A DNA stretch of 64,000 nucleotides, from positions 32,555-96,554 of the forward strand of contig JAQXDK010000006.1 of assembly GCA_029251405.1 (NCBI GenBank). Reading direction: 5' to 3'. The translations under genes and the position numbers were made by a program. This document shows, piece after piece, positions 55,334 through 64,000 of the stretch. Every line of letters begins with the position of its first letter. The first letter of the stretch is position 1. The notes beneath the pieces were generated by a model. It made no database searches. It was not told the origin of the DNA and saw nothing but the letters and a program-made list of their open reading frames with translations. Source of the stretch: Flavobacteriales bacterium. Lineage in GTDB: Bacteria > Bacteroidota > Bacteroidia > Flavobacteriales_D > Parvicellaceae.

Positions 55334-55510
55334 TTAATCTTTAATATCTGTTTCTTCTTCGGGTTTGGTTGCGTCTTTAAATTCTTTCACCCCTTTACCA
55401 AGACCTTTCATAAGTTCTGGGATTTTTTTTCCTCCGAAAAGTAGCAAAACAACTATTAATATTATGATTACTTGAGGGGGGCCGATTATTCCTAATAAAA
55501 TTGTATTCAT
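55334..55510 (-). CDS. tatA: Sec-independent protein translocase TatA
   Basis: A 58-residue protein, too short for most gene filters. [33 protein letters not shown] shows the TatA/TatE plan: one membrane helix (about 4-24), the FGGKKIPEL hinge, an amphipathic helix ([14 protein letters not shown]) and an acidic tail ([11 protein letters not shown]). It forms the protein-conducting part of the Tat pathway that exports folded proteins. Its start codon is the ATG at 55510. gatA follows at 5 bases, so the two share a transcript. TatC is not encoded here. Confidence 0.92.
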   Translation of the reverse strand: MNTILLGIIGPPQVIIILIVVLLLFGGKKIPELMKGLGKGVKEFKDATKPEEETDIKD

Positions 55511-55549
55511 CTTGAATTTTTTATTCTGTAAATTTACTAAATGTTTTTA

Positions 55550-55969
55550 TTAAAATTTAATTCCAACAAGTGCAGCAACACAACCTTTAATTTCTTCAGA
55601 ATTATTTGACTCACTTTCTGGAGCAACCAGAGTTACAATGAGTTGTTGTGTTGAGCCAACTTTAAAGTCAAAAGTTTTGGAACCATTTCCACTATTGTCG
55701 TAGTAAAGTTGTCTTCTTGTATTTCTAATAGTCAGTTGAATATCTCCTAATGCAGAGTCAGAACAACCATATATTCTGTAGTTTTGACCTTCGTAAAACG
55801 TAGTTATGTACTGGTATCTTTCGCCTGCTGCAAGCTCCTTATTAATAGATTGCCCTGTCGGCATATAACTTTGTTTAAGATCTTTCTTGCAGTCTTTTGC
55901 AAAACCTTTGCATTGTCCATTAACTAATAAACTAAAGATTAAAAACGATACACTTAAAATATATTTCAT
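55550..55969 (-). CDS. Small secreted protein, unknown
   Basis: A 139-residue protein with a signal peptide ending near residue 18 (SLLVNGQ). Cysteines in QCKGFAKDC (Cys20, Cys26), KKD and later GCSDS and GCVAA suggest two disulfides. The mature part is beta-rich (ERYQYITTFYEGQNYRIYGC, then TFDFKVGSTQQLIVTLVAPE), perhaps a PPC-like or C2-like sandwich. I recall similar short proteins in Flavobacteriales without a known role. It is a single gene about 40 bases before tatA; the gap to polA holds nothing that I can identify. Confidence 0.7.
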   Translation of the reverse strand: MKYILSVSFLIFSLLVNGQCKGFAKDCKKDLKQSYMPTGQSINKELAAGERYQYITTFYEGQNYRIYGCSDSALGDIQLTIRNTRRQLYYDNSGNGSKTFDFKVGSTQQLIVTLVAPESESNNSEEIKGCVAALVGIKF

Positions 55970-56144
55970 ATTTATGTATTTAAATAAAAAAGGTCTGATT
56001 CTTTCTTTGAAAAGATCACAATAATAATCTAATCACATTATCGAAATTAAGACTTAAATATTTAAAAAAGGACTTTTTAACTGTTTTTCTGGTCAATCTT
56101 CATCAAATTTATTCAATCATAATTTTTTAAATAAATAATTTTGT

Positions 56145-58889
56145 CTAATGTGCTTGCAACCAGTTTTCTCCAATTCCAATTTCAACTTCTAACGGAACAT
56201 TAAAATTTACAGCATTCATCATTTCATTTTTAACTAAATCTCTTACCATTTCTAGTTCCTCTTTTATGATTTCAAGAACTAATTCATCATGTACTTGAAG
56301 AAGAAGTTTAGATCTCATGTTTTTTTCAACTAGTTTTTGATGAACATTAATCATGGCTATTTTAATAATATCAGCTGCACTACCTTGAATGGGCGCATTG
56401 ATAGCATTTCTTTCGTCAAAACCTCTCATGGTAGCATTACCGCTATTTATGTTGTTTAAAAATCTTTTTCTTTTAAAAATAGTTTCTACGTATCCATTTT
56501 TTTTTGCAAAATCAATAGTACCATCCATGTAGTTCTTTACTGCAGGAAACTCTAAAAAATAATTGTCTATAATTTCTTTAGCTTCCCCTCTTTTTATTCC
56601 TAGCCTCTGAGATAAACCAAACGCAGAAATACCATAAATTATTCCAAAGTTCACCATTTTAGCTTTCCCTCTCATTTCTCTAGAAACTTCATCTAATCCA
56701 ACTTTGAAAATTTTAGCAGCTGTTTCAGTATGGATGTCTCTTCCGATTGTAAATGCATTAATCATAGACTTATCCTTACTTAGACCAGCAATAATTCTCA
56801 GTTCAATTTGAGAGTAATCAGCACATAACAGAAAATGCTTTTCACTAGAACTGCAAAATGCTTTTCTAATTTCTTTTCCTAATTCGGTTCTTATTGGAAT
56901 GTTTTGTAAGTTGGGTTTGTTAGAGCTCAATCTACCAGTTGAAGTAACTGTTTGCATATAATTAGTATGAATTCTTTGGGTAGTATTTGAGATAAGCCTA
57001 GGCAATGCATCTACGTATGTAGATAATAATTTCTTCCTAGTTCTGTAATTTAGAATATCCACTACTATTGGGTGTGAACCTTCCAGTTTTAAAAGTGTCG
57101 ACTCATCAGTCTTATATTGCCCTGTTTTAGTTTTTTTGGCTTTAGGGTCTAGTATTAATTTCCCAAATAGAATTTCTCCTAATTGTTTAGGAGAATCTAT
57201 ATTAAATTCCTCATTACTGTGATTGTATATCGATTTTTTTAGATTGGACAGACTGGACGTTAATTCTTTTGAAAATTCTGCTAGTGCAGATGTATTAATC
57301 TTAATGCCTTCTTTTTCCATTTCATAAAGCACTTTAAGAAGAGGCATCTCTATGTTTTCAAAAAGAAATTCTAATTCTAATTCTTTCAGTTTTTCTTTAA
57401 ACTTTAAATAAAGTTGAAAAGTTAAATCTGCATCTTCGGCCGCATAATTTTTCAATTCGTTTAAATCTACATCTTCCATTTTTGCAATGGGTTTAGATTT
57501 AGTTCCTATTAACGTTTCAATTGAAATAGGATTGTAGTTTAAAAAGTTTCGAGAGAGTTGATCTAAGTTATGTCTTGTTTCAGGATCTATCAAATAGTGA
57601 GCAATCATGGTGTCAAAACATCGATCATTTATTTGCAGTCCGTATTTCTTCAAAATTCCGTAGTCATACTTTAAATTATGAGCAATTTTTAAAGTAGAGG
57701 AATTAAAAAAACCCTGGTAAAGATGGACTAGATTCGTGTCTTTTGAAACATCACAATAGTAGGCTTCATTTTTTTTAAAACAAAAAGAAATACCTAGTAT
57801 TTCTGCTTCATTTATATCAAGAGAAGTTGTTTCGGTATCAAAAGCAACTATTTTTTCAGAGGCCAGTAGATGAACAAATTTTTCATGCTCATCCTGAGTT
57901 GTTATTAAGGTGTATTCAGGATTTACAGATGAAAAGTCACTTAATAGTCTTTCTGGTTGAGGGCTTTCAGTCGTTGGATTATTTGCAAATAAATCCATTT
58001 GTTGTTCTTGATAGATCGGTTTTCCTAAAATTCTTTTGCCCAGTTGATTAAATTCTAAAGCTGTTAAAATTTCAGTTATTGCTTTTTCATTAATCTCTTT
58101 TCTTTCAAAAATATTTTCATCAAATTCTACGGGACAATCTAAAATAATGGTTGCAAGTTGTTTTGATACCAATCCCTGGTCTGCGAAATTTTCAACGTTT
58201 TCTTTTTGCTTGCCTTTTAAATCTTGAGTGTTTTGCAACAGATTTTCAATACTGCCATAAGCTTTAATTAATTTTTTTGCTGTCTTTTCGCCGATACCTG
58301 GTATTCCAGGTATGTTATCAACAGCATCTCCCCATAATCCTAAGATGTCTATTACTTGCTCAGGTCTTTCCACCTCAAATTTCTCACAAACTTCTTTAGG
58401 ACCTAATATCTCGCTAGGATTGCCACTTCTTCCTGGTTTATAAATAAAAATATTATCACTTACCAGTTGTCCAAAATCTTTATCAGGAGTCATCATAAAA
58501 ACTTGATATCCTTTTTTTTCAGCTTGCTTAGCTAAGGTCCCAATGAGATCATCAGCTTCAAAACCAGCTTCCATTTTAAAAGGAATATTCATGGCATTTA
58601 ATATTTCAAAAATATAGGGAATAGATTTTCTAATATCTTCCGGCATTTCTTGTCTGTTAGCTTTATATTCTACAAAAACTTCTGACCGGTTAGATCCACC
58701 TGGAGGATCGAAAACTACTGCTAAGTGTGTAGGTTGATGATTGTTAATTACTTCAAGTAAACTATTGCAAAATCCAAAAATTGCAGATGTATTTAAACCT
58801 TTAGAATTAATTCTTGGATTATTTATAAATGCAAAGTGAGCTCTATATATTAAAGCATAAGCATCCAGTAAAAAAAGTTTTTTTCCCAT
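56145..58889 (-). CDS. polA: DNA polymerase I
   Basis: A 914-residue enzyme with three domains. The 5'-3' nuclease (about 1-290) shows FLLDAYALIYRAHFAF and FKMEAGFEADDLIG. The 3'-5' exonuclease (about 325-500) keeps acidic residues in VAFDTETTSLD and NYAAEDADLTF, so proofreading is likely intact. The polymerase (about 525-914) has LCADYSQIELR, KMVNFGIIYG and LQVHDELVLE. It removes RNA primers and fills gaps. It is coupled to the upstream M28 peptidase gene by a one-base overlap (TAATG). Slightly under E. coli length (928) but complete. Confidence 0.97.
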   Translation of the reverse strand: MGKKLFLLDAYALIYRAHFAFINNPRINSKGLNTSAIFGFCNSLLEVINNHQPTHLAVVFDPPGGSNRSEVFVEYKANRQEMPEDIRKSIPYIFEILNAMNIPFKMEAGFEADDLIGTLAKQAEKKGYQVFMMTPDKDFGQLVSDNIFIYKPGRSGNPSEILGPKEVCEKFEVERPEQVIDILGLWGDAVDNIPGIPGIGEKTAKKLIKAYGSIENLLQNTQDLKGKQKENVENFADQGLVSKQLATIILDCPVEFDENIFERKEINEKAITEILTALEFNQLGKRILGKPIYQEQQMDLFANNPTTESPQPERLLSDFSSVNPEYTLITTQDEHEKFVHLLASEKIVAFDTETTSLDINEAEILGISFCFKKNEAYYCDVSKDTNLVHLYQGFFNSSTLKIAHNLKYDYGILKKYGLQINDRCFDTMIAHYLIDPETRHNLDQLSRNFLNYNPISIETLIGTKSKPIAKMEDVDLNELKNYAAEDADLTFQLYLKFKEKLKELELEFLFENIEMPLLKVLYEMEKEGIKINTSALAEFSKELTSSLSNLKKSIYNHSNEEFNIDSPKQLGEILFGKLILDPKAKKTKTGQYKTDESTLLKLEGSHPIVVDILNYRTRKKLLSTYVDALPRLISNTTQRIHTNYMQTVTSTGRLSSNKPNLQNIPIRTELGKEIRKAFCSSSEKHFLLCADYSQIELRIIAGLSKDKSMINAFTIGRDIHTETAAKIFKVGLDEVSREMRGKAKMVNFGIIYGISAFGLSQRLGIKRGEAKEIIDNYFLEFPAVKNYMDGTIDFAKKNGYVETIFKRKRFLNNINSGNATMRGFDERNAINAPIQGSAADIIKIAMINVHQKLVEKNMRSKLLLQVHDELVLEIIKEELEMVRDLVKNEMMNAVNFNVPLEVEIGIGENWLQAH

Positions 58890-59905
58890 TAAATATTATA
58901 TAAATATGTTAATAAAGTTTGTCCTACAGCTTTAAGAGTTGGTTTATGGATAATATCTAAGTTGTCTTGATGTGTGTGGTGAAACCTGCCAAAATCAAAC
59001 CTATTGGTAAAAGGACTCACGTCGTAATGAATAATATCCAAAGTAGGTATTTGTGCTAACTTATTTATGTAAGTGTGATCATCAGTTAGGGGAGGAGCAA
59101 TTTTTTTCTTAAAATATTCTCCGTAACCTAAGTAACTAGCCAACTTCCAAATCTTGTTGAGATGGTATCCTGAATATTGTCTTGAGATTTCTTCTTTAGG
59201 AAAAACAGCATCTTCACCACCAACCATGTCTAGTAGAATACCAAATTTAGGTTTCAAATATTCTTTATCAAGATTGTAGCACCAATATTGAGATCCCAGA
59301 CACCAAGTATCGTTCATGCTGTTTAAATCCACAAAATTAGAATTATAGCTTGGAGCCCCGTAATCTTCAACATCAAAAAATATAATATCTAAACCTATTT
59401 CCAGACTATCGAGATGTACTATTCTTGCGATTTCTAAGAGAACACCAACTCCACTTGCTCCATCATTTGCACCCATTATAGGTTGATTAATATTAATAGA
59501 ATCTCTATCTGCAAACGGTCTGGTATCCCAGTGAGCACATAGTAAAACTCTATCTTTAGAATTGGGATTTATTTTGCCAATAATATTTCTTAAAGGTAGT
59601 TTTTCGCTGTTAAAAGCAACCACTTCTCCTATTTGTTCTGTTGTTTTGAATCCAAAATTCTCTAGTTTTTTCACCAACCAATTACCACAATTTTTATGAT
59701 TTTGAGTATTAGGAACCCTTGGGCCAAAACCAACTTGCTTTGCAATATACTTGTATGCACTATCTGCGTTGAAAACACTGCCTTTTTTCCATTTTTCAAT
59801 TGGTTGTTGAGGTTTTTCAGCTTGTTGATGTTCACTATTTTTGCATCCACAAATAAAACAAAAAATTACTAAGCTTAGGAATACGTTAATTTTAGAAGTT
59901 TGCAT
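58889..59905 (-). CDS. M28 family lipoprotein (glutaminyl cyclase-like or aminopeptidase)
   Basis: A 338-residue exported protein with lipobox Cys21 (FICGCKNS). The M28 fold is shown by CAHWDTRPFADRD (His, Asp), GANDGASGVGVLLE (bridging Asp), FFDVEDYGAP (Glu pair) and DDHTYIN (final His). The CAHWDTRPFAD variant, together with a WCLGSQYW segment, is that of glutaminyl-peptide cyclotransferases, which convert N-terminal Gln to pyroglutamate in exported proteins. An aminopeptidase role is the alternative. It lies upstream of polA with a one-base overlap, and is divergent from the histidine kinase gene. Confidence 0.85.
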   Translation of the reverse strand: MQTSKINVFLSLVIFCFICGCKNSEHQQAEKPQQPIEKWKKGSVFNADSAYKYIAKQVGFGPRVPNTQNHKNCGNWLVKKLENFGFKTTEQIGEVVAFNSEKLPLRNIIGKINPNSKDRVLLCAHWDTRPFADRDSININQPIMGANDGASGVGVLLEIARIVHLDSLEIGLDIIFFDVEDYGAPSYNSNFVDLNSMNDTWCLGSQYWCYNLDKEYLKPKFGILLDMVGGEDAVFPKEEISRQYSGYHLNKIWKLASYLGYGEYFKKKIAPPLTDDHTYINKLAQIPTLDIIHYDVSPFTNRFDFGRFHHTHQDNLDIIHKPTLKAVGQTLLTYLYNI

Positions 59906-60016
59906 TTGTACTTAAAGTTCTAGTGCTAAAATAGCTATTTCATTTATTAAAGAATCTTAATTTATAGAATTTAAATTTACTAACCAGCAACCTATTATAA
60001 ACTATATTTGTTGAAG

Positions 60017-61531
60017 ATGAAACTATATTCAAAAAAGCAAAGGTGGAAAAAAATTTTACTATTTTCTGGTCTTGGTATTATAGGGGTTATATTTTGGTTA
60101 ACCTCCTCTTTAGTTTCAAATGTTAAAACCTCTGAACTTGAAAAAATTAGGCTTTGGAGTCAAGCGATAAAAAAGAAAGCAGAATTAGTTAGACTTACTA
60201 ATGTTGCGTTCGAGGAACTTGCTCAAAATGAAACAGAAAATGTTTATCTGTGGGCAAGAGCAACTAAAGAATTTCAAAAGTCTCTTAGTGATTTTGGCTT
60301 GGCATTAGAAATCATACAAAGAAACAATAATATTCCTCTTATTTTAACAGATGATAAAGGTCAATATATTTCACACAAAAACTTAACAATTTTAGATAAC
60401 GTGGCTTCTGATAAGTGTCAAATAATTACAGATTCAATTACACAATCTTGGTCAAGACAAAATGCTCCTATACAATTCAACTACTTTGAAAATAGAGTTC
60501 AAAAAATTCATTATTCTAATTCGCCAAAATATTTTTTACTGCAAAGGCAGCGGGATTCGCTATTAAATTCATTTTCAATTGAGATCATGAATAACATTGC
60601 AATGTTACCAGTAGTTTTCTGGAGTCAAACAAAAGACTCTTTAATTGCTTCTAATGTAATCAGTAATAATATGGATAGCATAATGGTTAGAAATACTGTC
60701 AATAAAATGAAAGAAAATAACCAACCTGTAGAAATAAATTTAGGGGATAATCAGAAAGGAATCATATATTATAACGACTCAAAAATATTATTTCAATTAC
60801 AATATTTCCCAATATTTACACTCTTAATTATTGCATTATTTTTACTTGTTTCTTATCTGTCATTTAGTTCTTTTAGAAGATCTGAACAAAACCAAGTTTG
60901 GGCTGGGATGGCCAAAGAGACCGCTCACCAATTAGGAACTCCTCTATCCTCTCTTCACGGTTGGATTACATTACTAAAAGAAGATAATAATGTAACCAAA
61001 GAAGCTTTGATAGAAATGGAGAAAGATATTGAAAGACTTTCAGTGGTAAGCGACAGATTCTCTAAGATCGGGTCTAAGGTAGATATTGTAAAGACAGACT
61101 TGGTTTTGTTCTTTACCCATTACACCGATTATATGAAAAAAAGAATTCCTAAAACAGTGACCCTAATTACGGATTATAAATCTGAAAAAATGTATGCTAA
61201 TATAAACGCTCCTTTATTTAGTTGGGTCATTGAAAATTTAATTAAAAATGCTGCAGATGCTTTGGACGGTGAAGGAAAGATATATTTATCCATTGAAAAA
61301 ACATCTAAAAGTACAGTTATCAAAGTTGAAGATAACGGTAAAGGTATTCCGATACCTATTCAGAAAACAATTTTTCAACCAGGATACACAACGAAAGAAA
61401 GAGGCTGGGGATTAGGGCTATCTTTGGCTAAGAGAATTGTTGAAGGACACCATCATGGTAAAATAGAGATTATTTCTTGTAAGGAAAAAAAAGGAACAAT
61501 CATCGGAGTAACACTTCCACTTGCAAATTAA
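60017..61531 (+). CDS. Membrane sensor histidine kinase with large extracytoplasmic domain
   Basis: A kinase of 504 residues from the ATG at 60017; TTG codons at 60008 and 60011 are possible earlier starts, adding up to three residues. One membrane helix is at about 12-33 and a second is near 263-283; between them is a sensor domain of about 230 residues without a recognised family. The phosphoacceptor box is AKETAHQLGTPLSSLHGW. HATPase motifs are ENLIKNAADALDG (N), DNGKGIP (G1) and GWGLGLSLAKRIVEGH (G2). The GWGLGLSLAKRIVE form is typical of Bacteroidota kinases. No response regulator is encoded nearby. Confidence 0.88.
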   Translation: MKLYSKKQRWKKILLFSGLGIIGVIFWLTSSLVSNVKTSELEKIRLWSQAIKKKAELVRLTNVAFEELAQNETENVYLWARATKEFQKSLSDFGLALEIIQRNNNIPLILTDDKGQYISHKNLTILDNVASDKCQIITDSITQSWSRQNAPIQFNYFENRVQKIHYSNSPKYFLLQRQRDSLLNSFSIEIMNNIAMLPVVFWSQTKDSLIASNVISNNMDSIMVRNTVNKMKENNQPVEINLGDNQKGIIYYNDSKILFQLQYFPIFTLLIIALFLLVSYLSFSSFRRSEQNQVWAGMAKETAHQLGTPLSSLHGWITLLKEDNNVTKEALIEMEKDIERLSVVSDRFSKIGSKVDIVKTDLVLFFTHYTDYMKKRIPKTVTLITDYKSEKMYANINAPLFSWVIENLIKNAADALDGEGKIYLSIEKTSKSTVIKVEDNGKGIPIPIQKTIFQPGYTTKERGWGLGLSLAKRIVEGHHHGKIEIISCKEKKGTIIGVTLPLAN

Positions 61532-61596
61532 ATTTTGCCCAAAATGGATTAAGACGTAATAGTTATTACTTTTGTTCTCAATAAATCAATAACATT

Positions 61597-63132
61597 ATGG
61601 ATATAAAAAAAATATTAAAATCTTTAGGAATTGAAAATTCAAATTTTGGTGCTGCTATTGGTAGCGAATGGATTCCAACAAGTGGTGAAACAATAATTTC
61701 GTATTCTCCCGTCGATGGAGCAAAAATTGGTGAAGTTATTTCAGCAACCGAAGAAGATTATCATAAATGTATTGATGCTGGATTAAAGTCTTTTGCAACT
61801 TGGAAGATGATGCCAGCACCTCAAAGAGGAGAAATTGTTAGACAGTTTGGAGAAGCGTTAAGAGAAAATAAAGAAGCTTTAGGAGCATTAGTTTCCTACG
61901 AAATGGGCAAGTCTTTTCAAGAAGGATTAGGAGAGGTTCAAGAAATGATTGACATCTGCGACTTTGCAGTTGGTTTGTCAAGACAGTTACATGGACTTAC
62001 CATGCATTCTGAAAGACCCATGCATAGAATGTACGAGCAGTACCATCCAATTGGTGTTGTTGGAATTATTTCAGCTTTTAACTTTCCAGTTGCAGTTTGG
62101 GCGTGGAACACTGCTCTAGCTTGGATTTGTGGTGATGTTTGTATTTGGAAGCCATCTGAAAAAGCTCCTTTATGCGGTGTGGCCTGTCAAAAAATCATGG
62201 CTAAGGTTTTGGACCAAAACAATTTAGATGGTGGTATATGTACTATTGTAATCGGCAATGCTGATATCGGTAAACTAATGGCTGCGGATAAAAGAGTTCC
62301 TTTAGTTTCAGCTACAGGTTCCACTAGAATGGGAAAATCTGTTGGTAAAGTTGTAGGGGAGAGATTGGGAAAATCACTTTTAGAATTAGGAGGTAACAAC
62401 GCAGTTATATTGACTCCAAACGCTGATTTGAAAATGGTTATTCCTGCACTTGTTTTTGGTGCTGTTGGAACTACCGGTCAAAGATGTACTTCCACTAGAA
62501 GATTAATTATTCACGAAAGTATTTATAACAATGTTAAAACAGCTTTAGTTAATGCTTACCAACAATTAAAAATTGGCAATCCGCTAGATGAATCAAATCA
62601 TGTTGGTCCACTTATAGATCAAGATGCTGTTACTATGTATTCAAATGCTATTGAAGCTGCAAAAAAAGAAGGCGGAAAAATAATTGTAGAAGGCGGAAAA
62701 TTACATGGGGAAGGTTACGAAAGTAATTGTTATGTTAAACCTGTGATAATTGAGACAGAAAATAGTTATAAAATTGTTCAGCATGAAACATTTGCCCCCA
62801 TTCTTTACTTAATAAAATACAACGGAAATGTCGACGAAGCCATTAATATTCAAAATAGTGTTCCTCAAGGGTTGTCTTCTGCAATAATGACAACTGATAT
62901 GCGAGAGCAGGAAGCATTCTTGTCTCATCAAGGTTCAGATTGTGGTATTGCTAATGTAAATATTGGTACTTCAGGTGCTGAAATAGGAGGAGCATTTGGA
63001 GGAGAAAAAGAGACAGGTGGAGGAAGAGAGTCTGGCTCTGATGCTTGGAAAGTTTACATGAGAAGGCAAACCAATACTATCAATTGGGGAACTTCGTTGC
63101 CTCTGGCCCAGGGAATTAAATTTGAGTTATAG
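61597..63132 (+). CDS. Aldehyde dehydrogenase, ALDH7 type (alpha-aminoadipic semialdehyde dehydrogenase-like)
   Basis: A 511-residue NAD-dependent enzyme. The nucleophile is Cys297 (GQRCTSTRR) and the general base Glu263 (LLELGGNNAV). FNFPVAVWAWN and GEKETGGGRESGSDAWKVYMRRQT are the signature of the ALDH7/AmaB group that oxidises alpha-aminoadipic semialdehyde in lysine catabolism, also known for betaine or lipid aldehydes. Length is right for ALDH7. It is monocistronic in the plus direction, 65 bases after the histidine kinase gene, and convergent with trpS. Confidence 0.9.
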   Translation: MDIKKILKSLGIENSNFGAAIGSEWIPTSGETIISYSPVDGAKIGEVISATEEDYHKCIDAGLKSFATWKMMPAPQRGEIVRQFGEALRENKEALGALVSYEMGKSFQEGLGEVQEMIDICDFAVGLSRQLHGLTMHSERPMHRMYEQYHPIGVVGIISAFNFPVAVWAWNTALAWICGDVCIWKPSEKAPLCGVACQKIMAKVLDQNNLDGGICTIVIGNADIGKLMAADKRVPLVSATGSTRMGKSVGKVVGERLGKSLLELGGNNAVILTPNADLKMVIPALVFGAVGTTGQRCTSTRRLIIHESIYNNVKTALVNAYQQLKIGNPLDESNHVGPLIDQDAVTMYSNAIEAAKKEGGKIIVEGGKLHGEGYESNCYVKPVIIETENSYKIVQHETFAPILYLIKYNGNVDEAINIQNSVPQGLSSAIMTTDMREQEAFLSHQGSDCGIANVNIGTSGAEIGGAFGGEKETGGGRESGSDAWKVYMRRQTNTINWGTSLPLAQGIKFEL

Positions 63133-63139
63133 CTGTAGA

Positions 63140-64000
63140 TTAGTTGTAACCAAGATTTTTTCTAACTCGGTCTAATGTCTTTTTTGCTACTTTTTGAGCT
63201 TTAAAAGCACCTTTTTGTAGTATTTCTTCTACTTCGTCAGGGTGGTTGATATAGTGGTTAAATTTCTCTCTTTGTTTTGAGAAAGTATATAGTATTTCTT
63301 CTAAAAGTTCTTTTTTAGCATGTCCCCAACCGTAACCACCAGCTAGTAGATTATCTGCCATTTTATCTGAACGCTCTTTGGAAGCTAATAATCTAAATAA
63401 TTGATAAACAGTTGAGTTATTGGGGTCTTTAGAATTCTCTAGTGGAGTATTGTCAGTAATAATATTTTTATTAATGGTATTTTTAATTGTTTTTTCACTT
63501 TCAAAAATATCAATAGTATTATTTCTTGATTTACTCATTTTCTCACCATCGGTTCCAGGAATTAGTTGGTTGTTTTTTTCAACGATTTCCTTTGGTAATA
63601 TAAATACATCTCCATATTTATTATTGATCCTTGCTGCAACATCTCTTGTCATTTCCAAATGTTGTAGCTGATCTTTCCCAACGGGAACGAAATCCGCATC
63701 GTAAAGTAATATATCGGCAGCCATCAACATAGGGTATGAGAAAAGTCCTGCATTAACATCTTCTAACCTATCAGATTTATCTTTAAAAGAGTGGGCTAAT
63801 TTAAGTCTTTGATAAGGATAATAACAATTTAAATACCAGGCTAGTTCGGTACATTGAGGAACATCTGATTGCCGATAAATAGTAGTTAAATCTGGATTTA
63901 AGCCACAAGCAAGCCATGTTGCTGCCACTTGAAAAGAATTCTCATTAAGAATCTTAGAATCTTTAATTTGAGTTAATGAATGTAAATCTGCAATAAATAG
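63140..64000 (-). CDS. trpS: Tryptophanyl-tRNA synthetase (5' part beyond window)
   Basis: The last 286 residues of TrpS; the frame is open to the window edge (its first codons give LFIADLHSLTQIKD), so about 35-40 N-terminal residues with the HIGH motif lie outside. The class I KMSKS loop is GEKMSKSRNNT. Conserved SYPMLMAADILLYDADFVPVGKDQLQHLE and a C-terminal helical anticodon-binding part follow. It charges tRNA-Trp. Its stop lies 7 bases from the convergent aldehyde dehydrogenase stop. Confidence 0.96.
   Translation of the reverse strand, partial: LFIADLHSLTQIKDSKILNENSFQVAATWLACGLNPDLTTIYRQSDVPQCTELAWYLNCYYPYQRLKLAHSFKDKSDRLEDVNAGLFSYPMLMAADILLYDADFVPVGKDQLQHLEMTRDVAARINNKYGDVFILPKEIVEKNNQLIPGTDGEKMSKSRNNTIDIFESEKTIKNTINKNIITDNTPLENSKDPNNSTVYQLFRLLASKERSDKMADNLLAGGYGWGHAKKELLEEILYTFSKQREKFNHYINHPDEVEEILQKGAFKAQKVAKKTLDRVRKNLGYN

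Noticed and set aside
1..64000. CRISPR arrays, insertion sequences, toxin-antitoxin or defence islands
   Set aside because: No regular spaced repeats, transposase motifs or recognised defence proteins were seen on either strand.

Overview
The window is a gene-dense, clearly AT-rich stretch of a Bacteroidota chromosome, most likely Flavobacteriales. The evidence is the gene content: type IX secretion (PorZ, a type A sorting domain and a type B gliding-motility-associated C-terminus), the gliding lipoprotein GldH, the short-chain type threonine dehydrogenase, the IPExxxVDY protein beside pyruvate kinase, DUF4292 and DUF4837 lipoproteins, and Bacteroidota-like -7 promoter elements (TAnnTTTG). 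I cannot name a genus. There is no rRNA, prophage, insertion sequence, CRISPR array or recognisable defence island. Both window ends cut genes: a membrane transporter at the left (minus strand) and trpS at the right (minus strand).

Layout. 1-5.4 kb: nitrilase/omega-amidase, an Ig-like lipoprotein and free-methionine-sulfoxide reductase pair, yebC, a methyltransferase and an AI-2E family permease. 5.5-9.1 kb: a 1044-residue T9SS cargo protein with FN3 and Omp28-like parts, a tiny HTH gene and tRNA-Arg(UCG). 9.1-16.5 kb: a plus-strand run porZ-cvpA-holB-gldH-aminotransferase-lytic transglycosylase-membrane protein. 16.5-22.6 kb: envelope proteins (DUF4837 lipoprotein, a putative barrel, a coiled-coil protein), comF, a MORN protein, a FAD oxidoreductase with a LysE exporter, and a small Cys-containing protein. 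22.8-27.2 kb: two secreted amidohydrolase-like proteins. 27.2-33.5 kb: a small membrane protein, hflX, threonine dehydrogenase, an acyltransferase and pheT, then tRNA-Phe(GAA) divergent from pheT. 33.7-39.1 kb: GH53 galactanase lipoprotein, histidine kinase, gpmI and a T9SS type B protein. 39.3-49.0 kb: M20 dipeptidase, LEA-type lipoprotein, a HIRAN-like pair, then the minus-strand series flippase-dut-TPR-DUF4292-EnvC-like, enoyl-CoA hydratase and two small envelope proteins. 49.1-64 kb: cyclophilin-pheS, M42 peptidase-pyk-IPExxxVDY, gatA-tatA, polA with an M28 peptidase, a second histidine kinase, an ALDH7-type dehydrogenase and trpS.

Functionally the window joins core information processing (pheS, pheT, trpS, gatA, polA, holB, yebC, hflX, two tRNAs), glycolysis (gpmI, pyk) and a large envelope component: at least nine candidate lipoproteins, T9SS parts and cargo, and peptidoglycan-active or -regulating proteins. 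Genes are tightly packed, with 1-4 base stop/start overlaps that suggest translational coupling and several convergent 3' overlaps. No intergenic gap exceeds 300 bases.

I found no convincing undescribed system. The items most worth a second look are the paired secreted amidohydrolases in which two of three domains have lost metal ligands, a candidate small membrane protein overlapping the 5' end of an antisense gene, a two-gene unit with a HIRAN-like product, the divergent tRNA-Phe/pheT arrangement, and an Omp28-like CGPC domain inside a T9SS cargo protein.
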